A stretch of DNA of 12,711 nt from Campylobacteraceae bacterium (lineage in GTDB: Bacteria; Campylobacterota; Campylobacteria; Campylobacterales; Sulfurovaceae). The DNA is taken from contig JALSOO010000094.1 in assembly GCA_026986355.1 (NCBI GenBank), forward strand, positions 1-12,711. The letters run 5' to 3'. A model generated the notes under the pieces. It saw only the letters and a list, made by a program, of their open reading frames with translations, was not told the DNA's origin and searched no databases. The position numbers were made by a program, and so were the translations under genes. Positions 6,077-12,711 of the stretch are shown in pieces. Position 1 is the first letter of the stretch; each line of letters opens with the position of its first letter.

Positions 6077-6634
6077 ATGGATACGTCAAAAGAGTTTGAA
6101 GGAGCTATCAAAAAGGTATTGGAGTTATTAGGAGAGAATCCAGAGCGAGAAGGACTCTTGAAAACACCATCACGTGTAGCAAAAGCATGGGAGTTTTTAA
6201 CAGAGGGGTATCATCAAGACCCAAAAGAGATTCTAAATAAAGCACTATTTACCACCACTAATGATGAGATGGTAGTAGTAAGGGATATAGAGTTCTACTC
6301 TACCTGTGAACATCACATGTTGCCAATTATAGGCAAAGCCCATGTAGCTTATATCCCTGATGGTAAAGTAGTAGGACTCTCTAAAATTCCTAGAATTGTA
6401 AATGTTTTTGCAAGACGTTTACAGATTCAAGAGCAGATGACAGAACAGATAGCCGATGCTATTTTGGAGAGTATCAATCCCAAAGGAGTAGCTGTTGTTC
6501 TACATGCTAGACATATGTGTATGGAGATGAGAGGTGTAGAGAAGATAAACTCTACTACTGTAAGTTCAGCCCTTCGTGGACTATTTAAAAGTGACTCACG
6601 TACAAGAAGTGAGTTTTATAATATTATTAATTAA
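6077..6634 (+). CDS. folE: GTP cyclohydrolase I
   Basis: FolE converts GTP to 7,8-dihydroneopterin triphosphate and formate, the first step of tetrahydrofolate synthesis; the same product can feed queuosine precursors. The 185-residue protein has the usual length for a cytosolic decameric enzyme. Zinc ligands are Cys77 and His80 in STCEHHMLP and Cys148 in ARHMCMEMRG; His79 and His146 match the catalytic histidines. KTPSRVAKAW (29-38), VGLSKIPRIV (99-108) and the C-terminal SRTRSEF are family signatures. A strong AAGGGGAA site sits just before the ATG. It is divergent from luxS and ends 52 bases before the MMPL transporter gene, which seems to have its own promoter. Confidence 0.97.
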   Translation: MDTSKEFEGAIKKVLELLGENPEREGLLKTPSRVAKAWEFLTEGYHQDPKEILNKALFTTTNDEMVVVRDIEFYSTCEHHMLPIIGKAHVAYIPDGKVVGLSKIPRIVNVFARRLQIQEQMTEQIADAILESINPKGVAVVLHARHMCMEMRGVEKINSTTVSSALRGLFKSDSRTRSEFYNIIN

Positions 6635-6648
6635 TCTTTAGTTCATTT

Positions 6649-6665
6649 TGCTATGATAGAATCAT
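6649..6665 (+). promoter_or_regulatory. Candidate promoter with palindrome for the transporter operon
   Basis: TGCTATGAT at 6649-6657 is an extended -10 box (TATGAT at 6652-6657), 30 bases before the transporter ATG. The inverted repeat ATGAT-AGA-ATCAT (6653-6665) covers the -10 and probable start of transcription, so it could be an operator. A GGAGA ribosome binding site follows at 6678-6682. Confidence 0.4.
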
Positions 6666-6686
6666 AAATATCAAAATGGAGATAGT

Positions 6687-9083
6687 ATGCACGAAAAATT
6701 AGAAAACTTAATGGGTCGGTTTGGCTCATTTATTCACGACAATCCTTTTAAAGTTATATTGGTTTTAGCAATACTTCTTGCTTTTCCAATTTCACATATC
6801 CCTCAAATCAAGATGGATACTTCCACTGAAGGTTTTATGCACCCCGATGACCCTGTTCTATTGACTTATAATAAGTTTCGTGAGCAGTTTGGACGTGATG
6901 AACGTATTGTATTAGCTATTGAAGATGATAATATCTTTAGTATAGAGTTTTTGAAAAAACTTAGAAATCTACACAAAGATATAGAAAAAGATGTTCCATA
7001 TATCAATGATGTTACATCACTCTATAATGTACGAAATACAAGAGGAGATGGAGATAAACTCATTACAGATGATTTGTTAGAGCCATTTCCTACTACAAAA
7101 GAGCAGATAGAGAGTATTAAAAAAAGAGCGTTAAGTTCTCATTTTTATAAAGATTTATTAATCTCACAAGATGGCAAGATGACAACGATTATTATCGAGA
7201 CCGATGCCTATTCACATGAGGGAGATAAAAAAAGCTCTATAGATGATGAGTTTGATAATGGGTTTGATGAAGCATTATCAAATAGTAAAGTTGAAAAGAA
7301 ATTTCTAACCGACCAAGAGAATCATGAACTTTTAGATTCTATAAGTAAAATTGCTGATAAATATAGAGCAGAAGGGCTAAAGATTTATATCGCTGGTTCT
7401 CCTGCTGTCAATAATGCACTCAAAGCTCAAATGAAAGCCGATATGCAAAAGTTTATGCGTATTACATTTTTGATTATTATTGTTTTTCTATTTCTTGTAT
7501 TTAAGAGAGTCTCTGCTGTGGTTTATCCTCTACTTGTTATTCTATTTTCTCTATTGGCTACTATAGGTACAATGGCATGGGCAGGGGTAGCGTTTAAACT
7601 ACCAACACAGATTGTTCCCTCTCTTCTCTTGGCTGTTTCCGTGGGAGCAACGGTACATATTTTATCTATCTTTTTTGATAAATTTAATACCACAGGAGAT
7701 AAAAAAGAGGCATTAACTTATACCTTGGGTCATTCAGGATTAGCTATTGCTATGACCTCGATTACTACAGCTATTGGTGTTGGCTCTTTTTCAGGTTCAC
7801 AAGTAGCTCCTATCTCTGATTTGGGTACATTTGCTTCACTTGGAGTTATGTTGTCATTGGTACTCACATTGACACTACTTCCTGCACTTCTAAGCATTAC
7901 AAAGCTTAAACAGAAAGTCAAAAGCAAAGCAGGAAAGATGGATAATATGATGAAGAGATTAGCTATAATTCCTGTAAAATATAGTAAATCAGTATTGGTA
8001 GGAAGTCTCTTAATTGTTTTTATATCTCTACTTGCTTCTACACAAGTAAAACTATCTCACAATCCTCTATTTTGGTTTCAACCTGATAATATCAATAGAG
8101 TATCAACAGAGGTAATTGATAAAAAGATGAATGGTTCAGTAACGATTGAACTTGTAGTAGATACTCAAAAAGAGAATGGTTGGGTTGACCCAATTAAATT
8201 GGCTAAATTAAATAGTTTCTCTAAAAAGATGGAGAGTTATAAAGATGAGTATACTCATATAGGAAAAGTAGTCTCTCTAGCAACGATTGTCAAAGAGACC
8301 AATAGAGCATTGCATGAGAATAACGAGAGTTATTATACTATCCCAAAAGATAAAAACTTAGTCTCACAAGAGTTACTTTTATTTGAAAATTCAGGCTCTG
8401 ATGACCTTGAAGATGTTGTAGATAGTCAATTCTCAAAAGCAAGAGTAACACTTAAGCTACCTTGGACAGATGCGATAAAAGCCGTTAATGTATTAGAGTA
8501 TGTCAAAAAAGAGGCAAAAGAGGCATTTCCAAATGATAAAGTAGAGGTAACAGGTATGATTCCACTACTTATCAATACCTTTGCTAATGCTGTTCACTCT
8601 TCGGTAAATAGTTATATTATTGCAGGAATTCTCATTACGTTTATGATGATGTTGATTTTAGGTTCAGTTAGAATGGGAGTTATTAGTATGATTCCAAATC
8701 TAACGCCAATTATTATGGGTCTCTTTATCATGTATATAGCTAAAATGCCACTAGATATGTTTACCCTACTTATTGGTTCTATAGCCATAGGTTTAGCAGT
8801 AGATGATACAATACACTTTATGCACAATTTCAAGCGATATTACCTAGAGAGTAATGATGTGCAGTTGGCAATGGAAAATACCTTCTTTACTACAGGTAAA
8901 GCGATGGTTATAACCAGTTTAGTTTTATCTTTAGGCTTCTATGCTTATATGGCAGCTTATATGATTTCGGTTCAGAACTTTGGACTTTTGACAGGTTCTG
9001 TTATAATATTTGCACTCTTAGCCGATTTACTATTAGCACCTGCTCTTATGGTTATTTTGGCTAAACGTGGCTGGATTAAATAA
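6687..9083 (+). CDS. MMPL-family RND transporter (COG1033 type)
   Basis: This 798-residue inner-membrane protein has the RND layout: TM1 at about 21-38, a periplasmic loop at 39-257, TM2-TM6 at about 258-402, TM7 at 434-452, a second loop at 453-640 and TM8-TM12 at about 641-790. The loop start with MHPDDPVLLTYNKFREQFG (51-69) is typical of the MMPL/COG1033 group, which moves lipids, sterols, hopanoids or pigments rather than drugs. The proton-relay motif AVDDTIH with Asp706-Asp707 is in the second half; the matching place in the first half is SVGATVH (318-324) without acid. The following genes, 18 bases and then 1 base apart, encode a LolA-like carrier and an outer-membrane barrel, so it likely loads a hydrophobic cargo onto the periplasmic partner. 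Substrate unknown. Confidence 0.9.
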   Translation: MHEKLENLMGRFGSFIHDNPFKVILVLAILLAFPISHIPQIKMDTSTEGFMHPDDPVLLTYNKFREQFGRDERIVLAIEDDNIFSIEFLKKLRNLHKDIEKDVPYINDVTSLYNVRNTRGDGDKLITDDLLEPFPTTKEQIESIKKRALSSHFYKDLLISQDGKMTTIIIETDAYSHEGDKKSSIDDEFDNGFDEALSNSKVEKKFLTDQENHELLDSISKIADKYRAEGLKIYIAGSPAVNNALKAQMKADMQKFMRITFLIIIVFLFLVFKRVSAVVYPLLVILFSLLATIGTMAWAGVAFKLPTQIVPSLLLAVSVGATVHILSIFFDKFNTTGDKKEALTYTLGHSGLAIAMTSITTAIGVGSFSGSQVAPISDLGTFASLGVMLSLVLTLTLLPALLSITKLKQKVKSKAGKMDNMMKRLAIIPVKYSKSVLVGSLLIVFISLLASTQVKLSHNPLFWFQPDNINRVSTEVIDKKMNGSVTIELVVDTQKENGWVDPIKLAKLNSFSKKMESYKDEYTHIGKVVSLATIVKETNRALHENNESYYTIPKDKNLVSQELLLFENSGSDDLEDVVDSQFSKARVTLKLPWTDAIKAVNVLEYVKKEAKEAFPNDKVEVTGMIPLLINTFANAVHSSVNSYIIAGILITFMMMLILGSVRMGVISMIPNLTPIIMGLFIMYIAKMPLDMFTLLIGSIAIGLAVDDTIHFMHNFKRYYLESNDVQLAMENTFFTTGKAMVITSLVLSLGFYAYMAAYMISVQNFGLLTGSVIIFALLADLLLAPALMVILAKRGWIK

Positions 9084-9101
9084 AATTAAAGGATATAAAA
9101 A

Positions 9102-9899
9102 ATGAACGCAAAAAAGATACTATTTTTACTAGGTGTTGGGGCAACCCTTTTGACTTCTACGGCTGTAGCTAGTGATAATGCACGAACTATTATGGAAAAA
9201 GTAGATGCACGAGATGATGGACAGACATTAGAGCAAGATATGATGATGGTTCTAATAGACAAAAATGGAAAAGAGCGTACACGTGATTTGAAATCATATA
9301 GCAAAGACAAAGGAGAAGATGAACAGAAGACTATGTTTTTTAAATCTCCTGCTGATGTTAAAAATACAGCATTTTTAACTTATGATTATGATGATGCCTC
9401 AAAAGATGATGACCAATGGTTGTATCTACCTGCACTTAAAAAGGTCAAGAGAATCCCATCTACAGACAAAAGTTCAAGCTTTATGGGTTCGGATTTTAGT
9501 TACTTTGATATGACCAATCGTGATTTAGATGATTACAACTTTAAAATTTTAAAAGATACAAAAGTACGTGGACATGATGCGTGGATGATTGAATCAACAC
9601 CAAATAATCAAAAGGTTATTGATGAGTCAGGTTATAAAAAGACAATTGCAATTGTTAGAAAAGATAACTATGTTGTTGTTCGTGCTATTAACTTCTTGAC
9701 TAATGGCAAGAAAAAGTATCTTGACCTCAAGCAGATTCATCAAGAGAACGGTATATGGGTAGTTGATAAGATGACTATGACTACCAAAAAAGGTAAACAG
9801 ACTCTGCACAAAACGATTTTAACATTCTCAAATATCAAGCTTAATGCACCTATTGATGATGGTATGTTTACAACACGAAGATTAGAAAAAGGACTCTAA
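9102..9899 (+). CDS. LolA-like periplasmic outer-membrane lipoprotein-sorting family protein
   Basis: The 265-residue protein has a Sec signal peptide (KK, hydrophobic core ILFLLGVGATLL, cleavage probably after AVA at 22-24) and a mature domain of the LolA-like fold family annotated as outer membrane lipoprotein-sorting protein. Hallmarks are QWLYLPALKKVKRI (105-118), SSSFMGSDFSYFDM (124-137) and a string of long amphipathic beta strands forming an open half-barrel. Proteins of this group are habitually encoded beside MMPL/RND transporters and are thought to carry lipid-like cargo across the periplasm. It is not the housekeeping LolA, which is shorter. AAAGGA at 9088-9093 supports the start. 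The gene lies 18 bases after the transporter and one base before the barrel gene, whose ribosome binding site is inside its last codons. Confidence 0.88.
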   Translation: MNAKKILFLLGVGATLLTSTAVASDNARTIMEKVDARDDGQTLEQDMMMVLIDKNGKERTRDLKSYSKDKGEDEQKTMFFKSPADVKNTAFLTYDYDDASKDDDQWLYLPALKKVKRIPSTDKSSSFMGSDFSYFDMTNRDLDDYNFKILKDTKVRGHDAWMIESTPNNQKVIDESGYKKTIAIVRKDNYVVVRAINFLTNGKKKYLDLKQIHQENGIWVVDKMTMTTKKGKQTLHKTILTFSNIKLNAPIDDGMFTTRRLEKGL

Positions 9900-9900
9900 A

Positions 9901-11262
9901 ATGCGATTGGCACTTGGTTCTATACTTCTAATCTCTCTGCTTAATGCAGAGAGTTTAGATGATGTATTAGATGGTTTTGATGATGAACCCTCTACTTCAT
10001 CTAACTCTATCTCTAAAGATGATGATATAATGGAGGGATTTGATGATGAAGAGCCAAATAAACCATCTCATTCTATTATGGAACGTGACAAGAGAAGCAA
10101 CAATAGTTTTACAGGAAAGTTTACTCAACAGGTAGCATACTCTTATAGTGATGATGCTCCTCATGACAATATCTCTTCATTTAAATCCTCTCTTTTTTTA
10201 GACTATGAACATAAGTTTACTAATGGATTTAAATTTAAAACAAATGCCAAAGCCTACTATGACTCTATCTATGATATTCGTGGTTTAGATAGATACTCAC
10301 AAGATGAAAAAGATGAGTTAAAGAGTGAGGTAGAACTATATGATGCCTATTTAGAGGGTAGTTTAAGTGATAAACTAGATATAAAGCTTGGTCGTCAAGT
10401 TGTTGTATGGGGTAGAAGTGATACTATTAGGATCACCGATGTTCTAAATCCATTAGACAATCGCCGACCTGGTATGGTAGATATTGAAGATTTACGACTC
10501 CCTGTTGCAATGGCTAAAGCAGACTATTTTTTAGGGGATTGGCGTATTACTCCTATTGCTATATTGGAGCAGAGATTCTCTAAAAATCCACCAAGTGGTT
10601 CTGCTTTTAATCCTAATCCTCACTCTATTCCAGCAGATAAAAGCTACTCTGATATTACACCTGCCTTAAGTATAGGTGGAGAGTTTAGTGGTTGGGATAT
10701 TAACTTTTACGCCTCTAAGCTTCATAATGATAGTGGATATTTTAAATCAGGCAAGATACAACATGATGAGGTAGATATGTTTGGAACAGCTATCAATATC
10801 CTCAAAGGCTCATGGCTACTAAAATCTGAATTAGCCTATTTTAATGGATTGAAATACTCAACTACTGGAGATAAGGAGTTTAAGCGTACAGATGGATTGA
10901 TTGGTTTAGAATACAACGGTATTAGCGATACGATTATCTCTTATGATGTAGCCTTAAGAGCAATAAGTGATTATGACAATAGACTCCAACATGAACCAAT
11001 AGAGACAAAAGAGAGAACCTATCAAAATGCGTTGCGTATCAGTTCTGATTTTATGAATGCTACGATAAAAGCGAACTATCTTATATCGTTATTTGGTTCA
11101 AAGCTAAACGAGGGTGGTTTTCAAAGAGCATGGCTTAAGTATGATATATCTGATGGAATCTATGCCAATGTCGGAGTAGTTGATTATATCGGTGGCTCAA
11201 AAAGGTTTGATGCCGTCTCCAATAATGATATGATGTTTATGGATATAAATTATAATTTTTAG
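9901..11262 (+). CDS. DUF1302-like outer-membrane beta-barrel protein
   Basis: The 453-residue protein has a short signal peptide (residues 1-16, ending LNA), an acidic N-terminal segment with two related motifs, LDGFDDEP (23-30) and MEGFDDEEP (44-52), then a beta-barrel of alternating strands from about 70 to a terminal Phe453, the usual outer-membrane assembly signal. The stretch LGRQVVVWGRSDTIRITDVL (163-182) followed by DIEDLRLPVAM (194-204) is characteristic of the DUF1302 family, whose members sit with LolA-like (DUF1329 or similar) and MMPL genes in other proteobacteria. It probably forms the outer-membrane exit or acceptor for the cargo handled by the two preceding gene products. AAAGGA at 9888-9893, inside the previous gene, and a one-base gap show tight co-translation. 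Confidence 0.88.
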   Translation: MRLALGSILLISLLNAESLDDVLDGFDDEPSTSSNSISKDDDIMEGFDDEEPNKPSHSIMERDKRSNNSFTGKFTQQVAYSYSDDAPHDNISSFKSSLFLDYEHKFTNGFKFKTNAKAYYDSIYDIRGLDRYSQDEKDELKSEVELYDAYLEGSLSDKLDIKLGRQVVVWGRSDTIRITDVLNPLDNRRPGMVDIEDLRLPVAMAKADYFLGDWRITPIAILEQRFSKNPPSGSAFNPNPHSIPADKSYSDITPALSIGGEFSGWDINFYASKLHNDSGYFKSGKIQHDEVDMFGTAINILKGSWLLKSELAYFNGLKYSTTGDKEFKRTDGLIGLEYNGISDTIISYDVALRAISDYDNRLQHEPIETKERTYQNALRISSDFMNATIKANYLISLFGSKLNEGGFQRAWLKYDISDGIYANVGVVDYIGGSKRFDAVSNNDMMFMDINYNF

Positions 11263-11295
11263 AAGTAGAGAAAGAGTTTAAGAGGTTGATGTTTT

Positions 11296-12021
11296 ATGAG
11301 TAGAGTGAGATACAAATCCATATTTTTATCAGATATTCATCTTGGTTCAAATTATCTTAATCATGATGTTTTTTTTAAGGCATTTGAAGAGATGGAGTCT
11401 GATAATATTTTTTTAGTTGGGGATATGTTTTCGATAAATACGATAGAGACTCATAAAAATATAGATAGATTTAGAGCAATTTTAGAGTCAAAAGATTGGA
11501 ATATTATCTATATCAATGGTAACCATGAAGATGAAAGAGAGGAGAGATTTTTAAAAGAGAGAATATCTATACATTCCAACCCAAATATATTTGGAATATC
11601 CCAATATATCTATAACTCCAAAGAGAGAATATATCTTGAGCATGGTCACTCTTTTCATAAAAAAGATATATGGAATATAGCTCTAAAAAAATCTATATTC
11701 TTCTATAAAAAAATTACAAAAGTAAAAAATAGAGTAGTGCGTCCATATAATTCTAAAACGATTAAAAAGGAGACATTCTATTTTAGATATATAAAACCAC
11801 TTGCTCAAAAACTACTCTCCTCATCTTTTGAGAGATATATGGTATCTCGTGCAAAAAATAAAGGTTGTAGTGTTGTTATCTGTGGTCATCTACATCTACC
11901 AAAAGATAGCGTAATTGATGGTATACGCTACCTAAATTGTGGTGATTGGATTAAATCCAATAGTTATATTGTCGAAGATAGCATGGGTAATCTATCTCTA
12001 AAATATATTAATTTTCAATAG
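11296..12021 (+). CDS. LpxH-like calcineurin-type metallophosphoesterase
   Basis: This 241-residue cytoplasmic protein shows the full metallophosphoesterase signature: SDIHLG (12-17), GDMF (42-45), GNHE (75-78), EHGH (115-118) and CGHLH (196-200), with Asp13, His15, Asp43, Asn76, His116, His198 and His200 as metal ligands. An insertion of about 120-190, rich in Lys and aromatics, and the closing YLNCGDWIKSNS (212-223) match the group annotated as UDP-2,3-diacylglucosamine pyrophosphatase-like (COG2908). Members near LpxH act on lipid A precursors at the membrane surface, but true Campylobacterota lipid A synthesis is generally assigned to LpxJ, so the substrate here is open; a phospholipid-like headgroup is possible. 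It follows the barrel gene by 33 bases with AAGAGG upstream and so may belong to the envelope operon. Its end overlaps the opposing gene by 14 bases. Confidence 0.82.
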   Translation: MSRVRYKSIFLSDIHLGSNYLNHDVFFKAFEEMESDNIFLVGDMFSINTIETHKNIDRFRAILESKDWNIIYINGNHEDEREERFLKERISIHSNPNIFGISQYIYNSKERIYLEHGHSFHKKDIWNIALKKSIFFYKKITKVKNRVVRPYNSKTIKKETFYFRYIKPLAQKLLSSSFERYMVSRAKNKGCSVVICGHLHLPKDSVIDGIRYLNCGDWIKSNSYIVEDSMGNLSLKYINFQ

Positions 12022-12514
12022 CCTTTTTTAATTCAACCTCATCTTTTGCAAAAGAGATAGTTTGAACTTTACCATTATCAAGTTTTAAAATAGTGAGTCT
12101 ATCTTCCTCTTTTGGGAATTGATTTGCAAACTCTTTATCGGTAATTGTCAAGATTTTAAAACTATTTTTTTTCATCTTTGGCAAAATAATAGTTTTTCGT
12201 AAAAGTGATGGCACACCACTCACATCAGCTAAAAGTATAATGTTATTTTTTTCTAAATAACTCTCATCTTGAGTATTAAAATAGGTACTAATAAGCGTTC
12301 CACTCTCTCTTCCAAAACTACAAATTATAAAGGTTGGCATAGTAGAGATATTATGCTCTTCTCCAAACTGGTCATTGAGTTTAAATGGTTCTATAGTGCT
12401 GTTTTGTTCAATCATTTTATATCCTTTTTTATTGTATGATTCGCCTAAAGAGGCTATTGTTAAAAGTAGCAATAGTAGTAATCCAATTAATGGTTTTTTC
12501 GTTAAGCTTTTCAT
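12008..12514 (-). CDS. Small exported thioredoxin-like-fold protein without CXXC
   Basis: With the start at 12512-12514 the protein has 168 residues: a signal peptide or N-terminal anchor (MKSLTKKPLIGLLLLLLLTI, possible cleavage near SLGES) and a domain at about 40-168. The pattern (PFKLNDQFGEEHNI, then TFIICSFGRESG, LLADVSGVPSLLRKTIILPK, FKILTITDKEF and TILKLDNGKV) recalls thioredoxin/AhpC- and YtfJ-like folds, but there is only one cysteine (Cys65) and no CXXC. The start is uncertain: no Shine-Dalgarno precedes this ATG, whereas AAGGA (revcomp of 12422-12426) lies 6 bases before Met34 (12413-12415), which would give a 135-residue cytosolic form. The signal-like sequence in frame makes the longer form more likely. 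The frame is open to 12586, but that extension overlaps the opposite gene start. Function unknown. Confidence 0.72.
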   Translation of the reverse strand: MKSLTKKPLIGLLLLLLLTIASLGESYNKKGYKMIEQNSTIEPFKLNDQFGEEHNISTMPTFIICSFGRESGTLISTYFNTQDESYLEKNNIILLADVSGVPSLLRKTIILPKMKKNSFKILTITDKEFANQFPKEEDRLTILKLDNGKVQTISFAKDEVELKKAIEN

Positions 12515-12552
12515 AAAAAGAATTTTATCACAATTTATTAAGTTTACTAATA

Positions 12553-12558
12553 TATAAT
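12553..12558 (+). promoter_or_regulatory. Candidate -10 box for the right-edge gene
   Basis: TATAAT lies 32 bases before the ATG at 12585, leaving a leader of about 20 bases with AAAAGGGA as ribosome binding site. On the other strand the same A+T block could serve the divergent thioredoxin-like gene. Confidence 0.45.
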
Positions 12559-12584
12559 CGCAAAAAAGAGTAAAAGGGATTATC

Positions 12585-12711
12585 ATGCCAAATAGCGAAC
12601 TAAAAGCCGAAGCGTTGGAACTTTTTAATGCAAAAGAGTATCCAAAGGCGTTGGAGTTGTATAAATATCTTGCTAATCAGGGAGATGTAGCATCTTTAGC
12701 TACTGTAGGTT
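12585..12711 (+). CDS. Sel1/TPR-like repeat protein, 5' fragment
   Basis: Forty-two codons run from the ATG at 12585-12587 off the right edge. The translation begins MPNSELKAEALELFNAKEYP and continues KALELYKYLANQGD, a helix-turn-helix pattern with ALELF, YPKALELY and LANQGD that fits Sel1-like or tetratricopeptide repeats. There is no signal peptide at the start, so a cytoplasmic protein is expected. AAAAGGGA (12573-12580) is 4-5 bases before the ATG, and a TATAAT box is at 12553-12558. Such repeats usually mediate protein-protein contacts. The rest of the gene, and so its real domain content, is outside the window. Confidence 0.7.
   Translation, partial: MPNSELKAEALELFNAKEYPKALELYKYLANQGDVASLATVG

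Noticed and set aside
7730..8833. Minus-strand open frames (7730-7927, 8612-8833) inside the transporter gene
   Set aside because: They are antisense shadows of transmembrane-coding sequence, with no start signals of their own.
9086..9809. Minus-strand open frames (9086-9310, 9627-9809) inside the LolA-like gene
   Set aside because: They are antisense to a clearly coding gene and have no ribosome binding site or family resemblance.
9102..9899. Housekeeping lipoprotein chaperone LolA
   Set aside because: It is longer than LolA and has the QWLYLPALKKVKRI and SFMGSDFSYFD signatures of the separate transporter-linked family.
12375..12557. Plus-strand open frame of 60 codons opposite the thioredoxin-like gene
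   Set aside because: It mirrors the signal-peptide region of the opposing gene and has no ribosome binding site.

Overview
The window looks like chromosomal DNA from a member of the Campylobacterota, probably a free-living marine type close to Sulfurovum or Sulfurimonas. The evidence is strong A+T bias, AAGGA-type ribosome binding sites close to starts, TATAAT-like -10 boxes without clear -35 boxes, and the gene set (short Aer/CetB-like PAS protein, LuxS, stand-alone MnmC2-type methyltransferase). The assignment rests on sequence feel; no rRNA gene is present to confirm it. Coding density is high, no gap exceeds about 190 bases, and I see no tRNA, rRNA, CRISPR or insertion sequence.

Left part (1-4188). 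Two tandem minus-strand paralogues encode secreted proteins with an HEWGH zinc-protease motif and a downstream GEGW motif. The complete one (985-2643) is a predicted lipoprotein. The second runs off the left edge and has an ordinary signal peptide. A divergent gene follows for a solo PAS protein (2822-3385), which meets an NlpC/P60 lipoprotein gene (3397-4188, minus) tail to tail over a shared hairpin. A 189-base A+T-rich spacer with two A+T-only hairpins and an 8-base direct repeat separates this from the next operon.

Middle (4378-6634). A tight minus-strand operon runs luxS, a 100-residue unknown, and an mnmD/mnmC2-like tRNA methyltransferase. It is divergent from folE (GTP cyclohydrolase I) across 99 bases. 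A common theme is possible: the methyltransferase makes S-adenosylhomocysteine, which the Pfs/LuxS route clears, while FolE starts folate synthesis, and folate supplies the one-carbon unit for the wobble-uridine modification that MnmC2 enzymes finish. This link is inference.

Right part (6687-12021). Four plus-strand genes with gaps of 18, 1 and 33 bases encode an MMPL/RND inner-membrane transporter, a LolA-like periplasmic carrier of the lipoprotein-sorting family, a DUF1302-like outer-membrane barrel and an LpxH-like metallophosphoesterase. The first three look like a complete path for a hydrophobic substrate from inner membrane to outer membrane. I consider this the best candidate for an under-described system here; the substrate is unknown.

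Right edge. A minus-strand gene for a small exported thioredoxin-like protein without CXXC overlaps the phosphoesterase gene end by 14 bases. It is divergent from a Sel1/TPR-like gene cut by the window edge.
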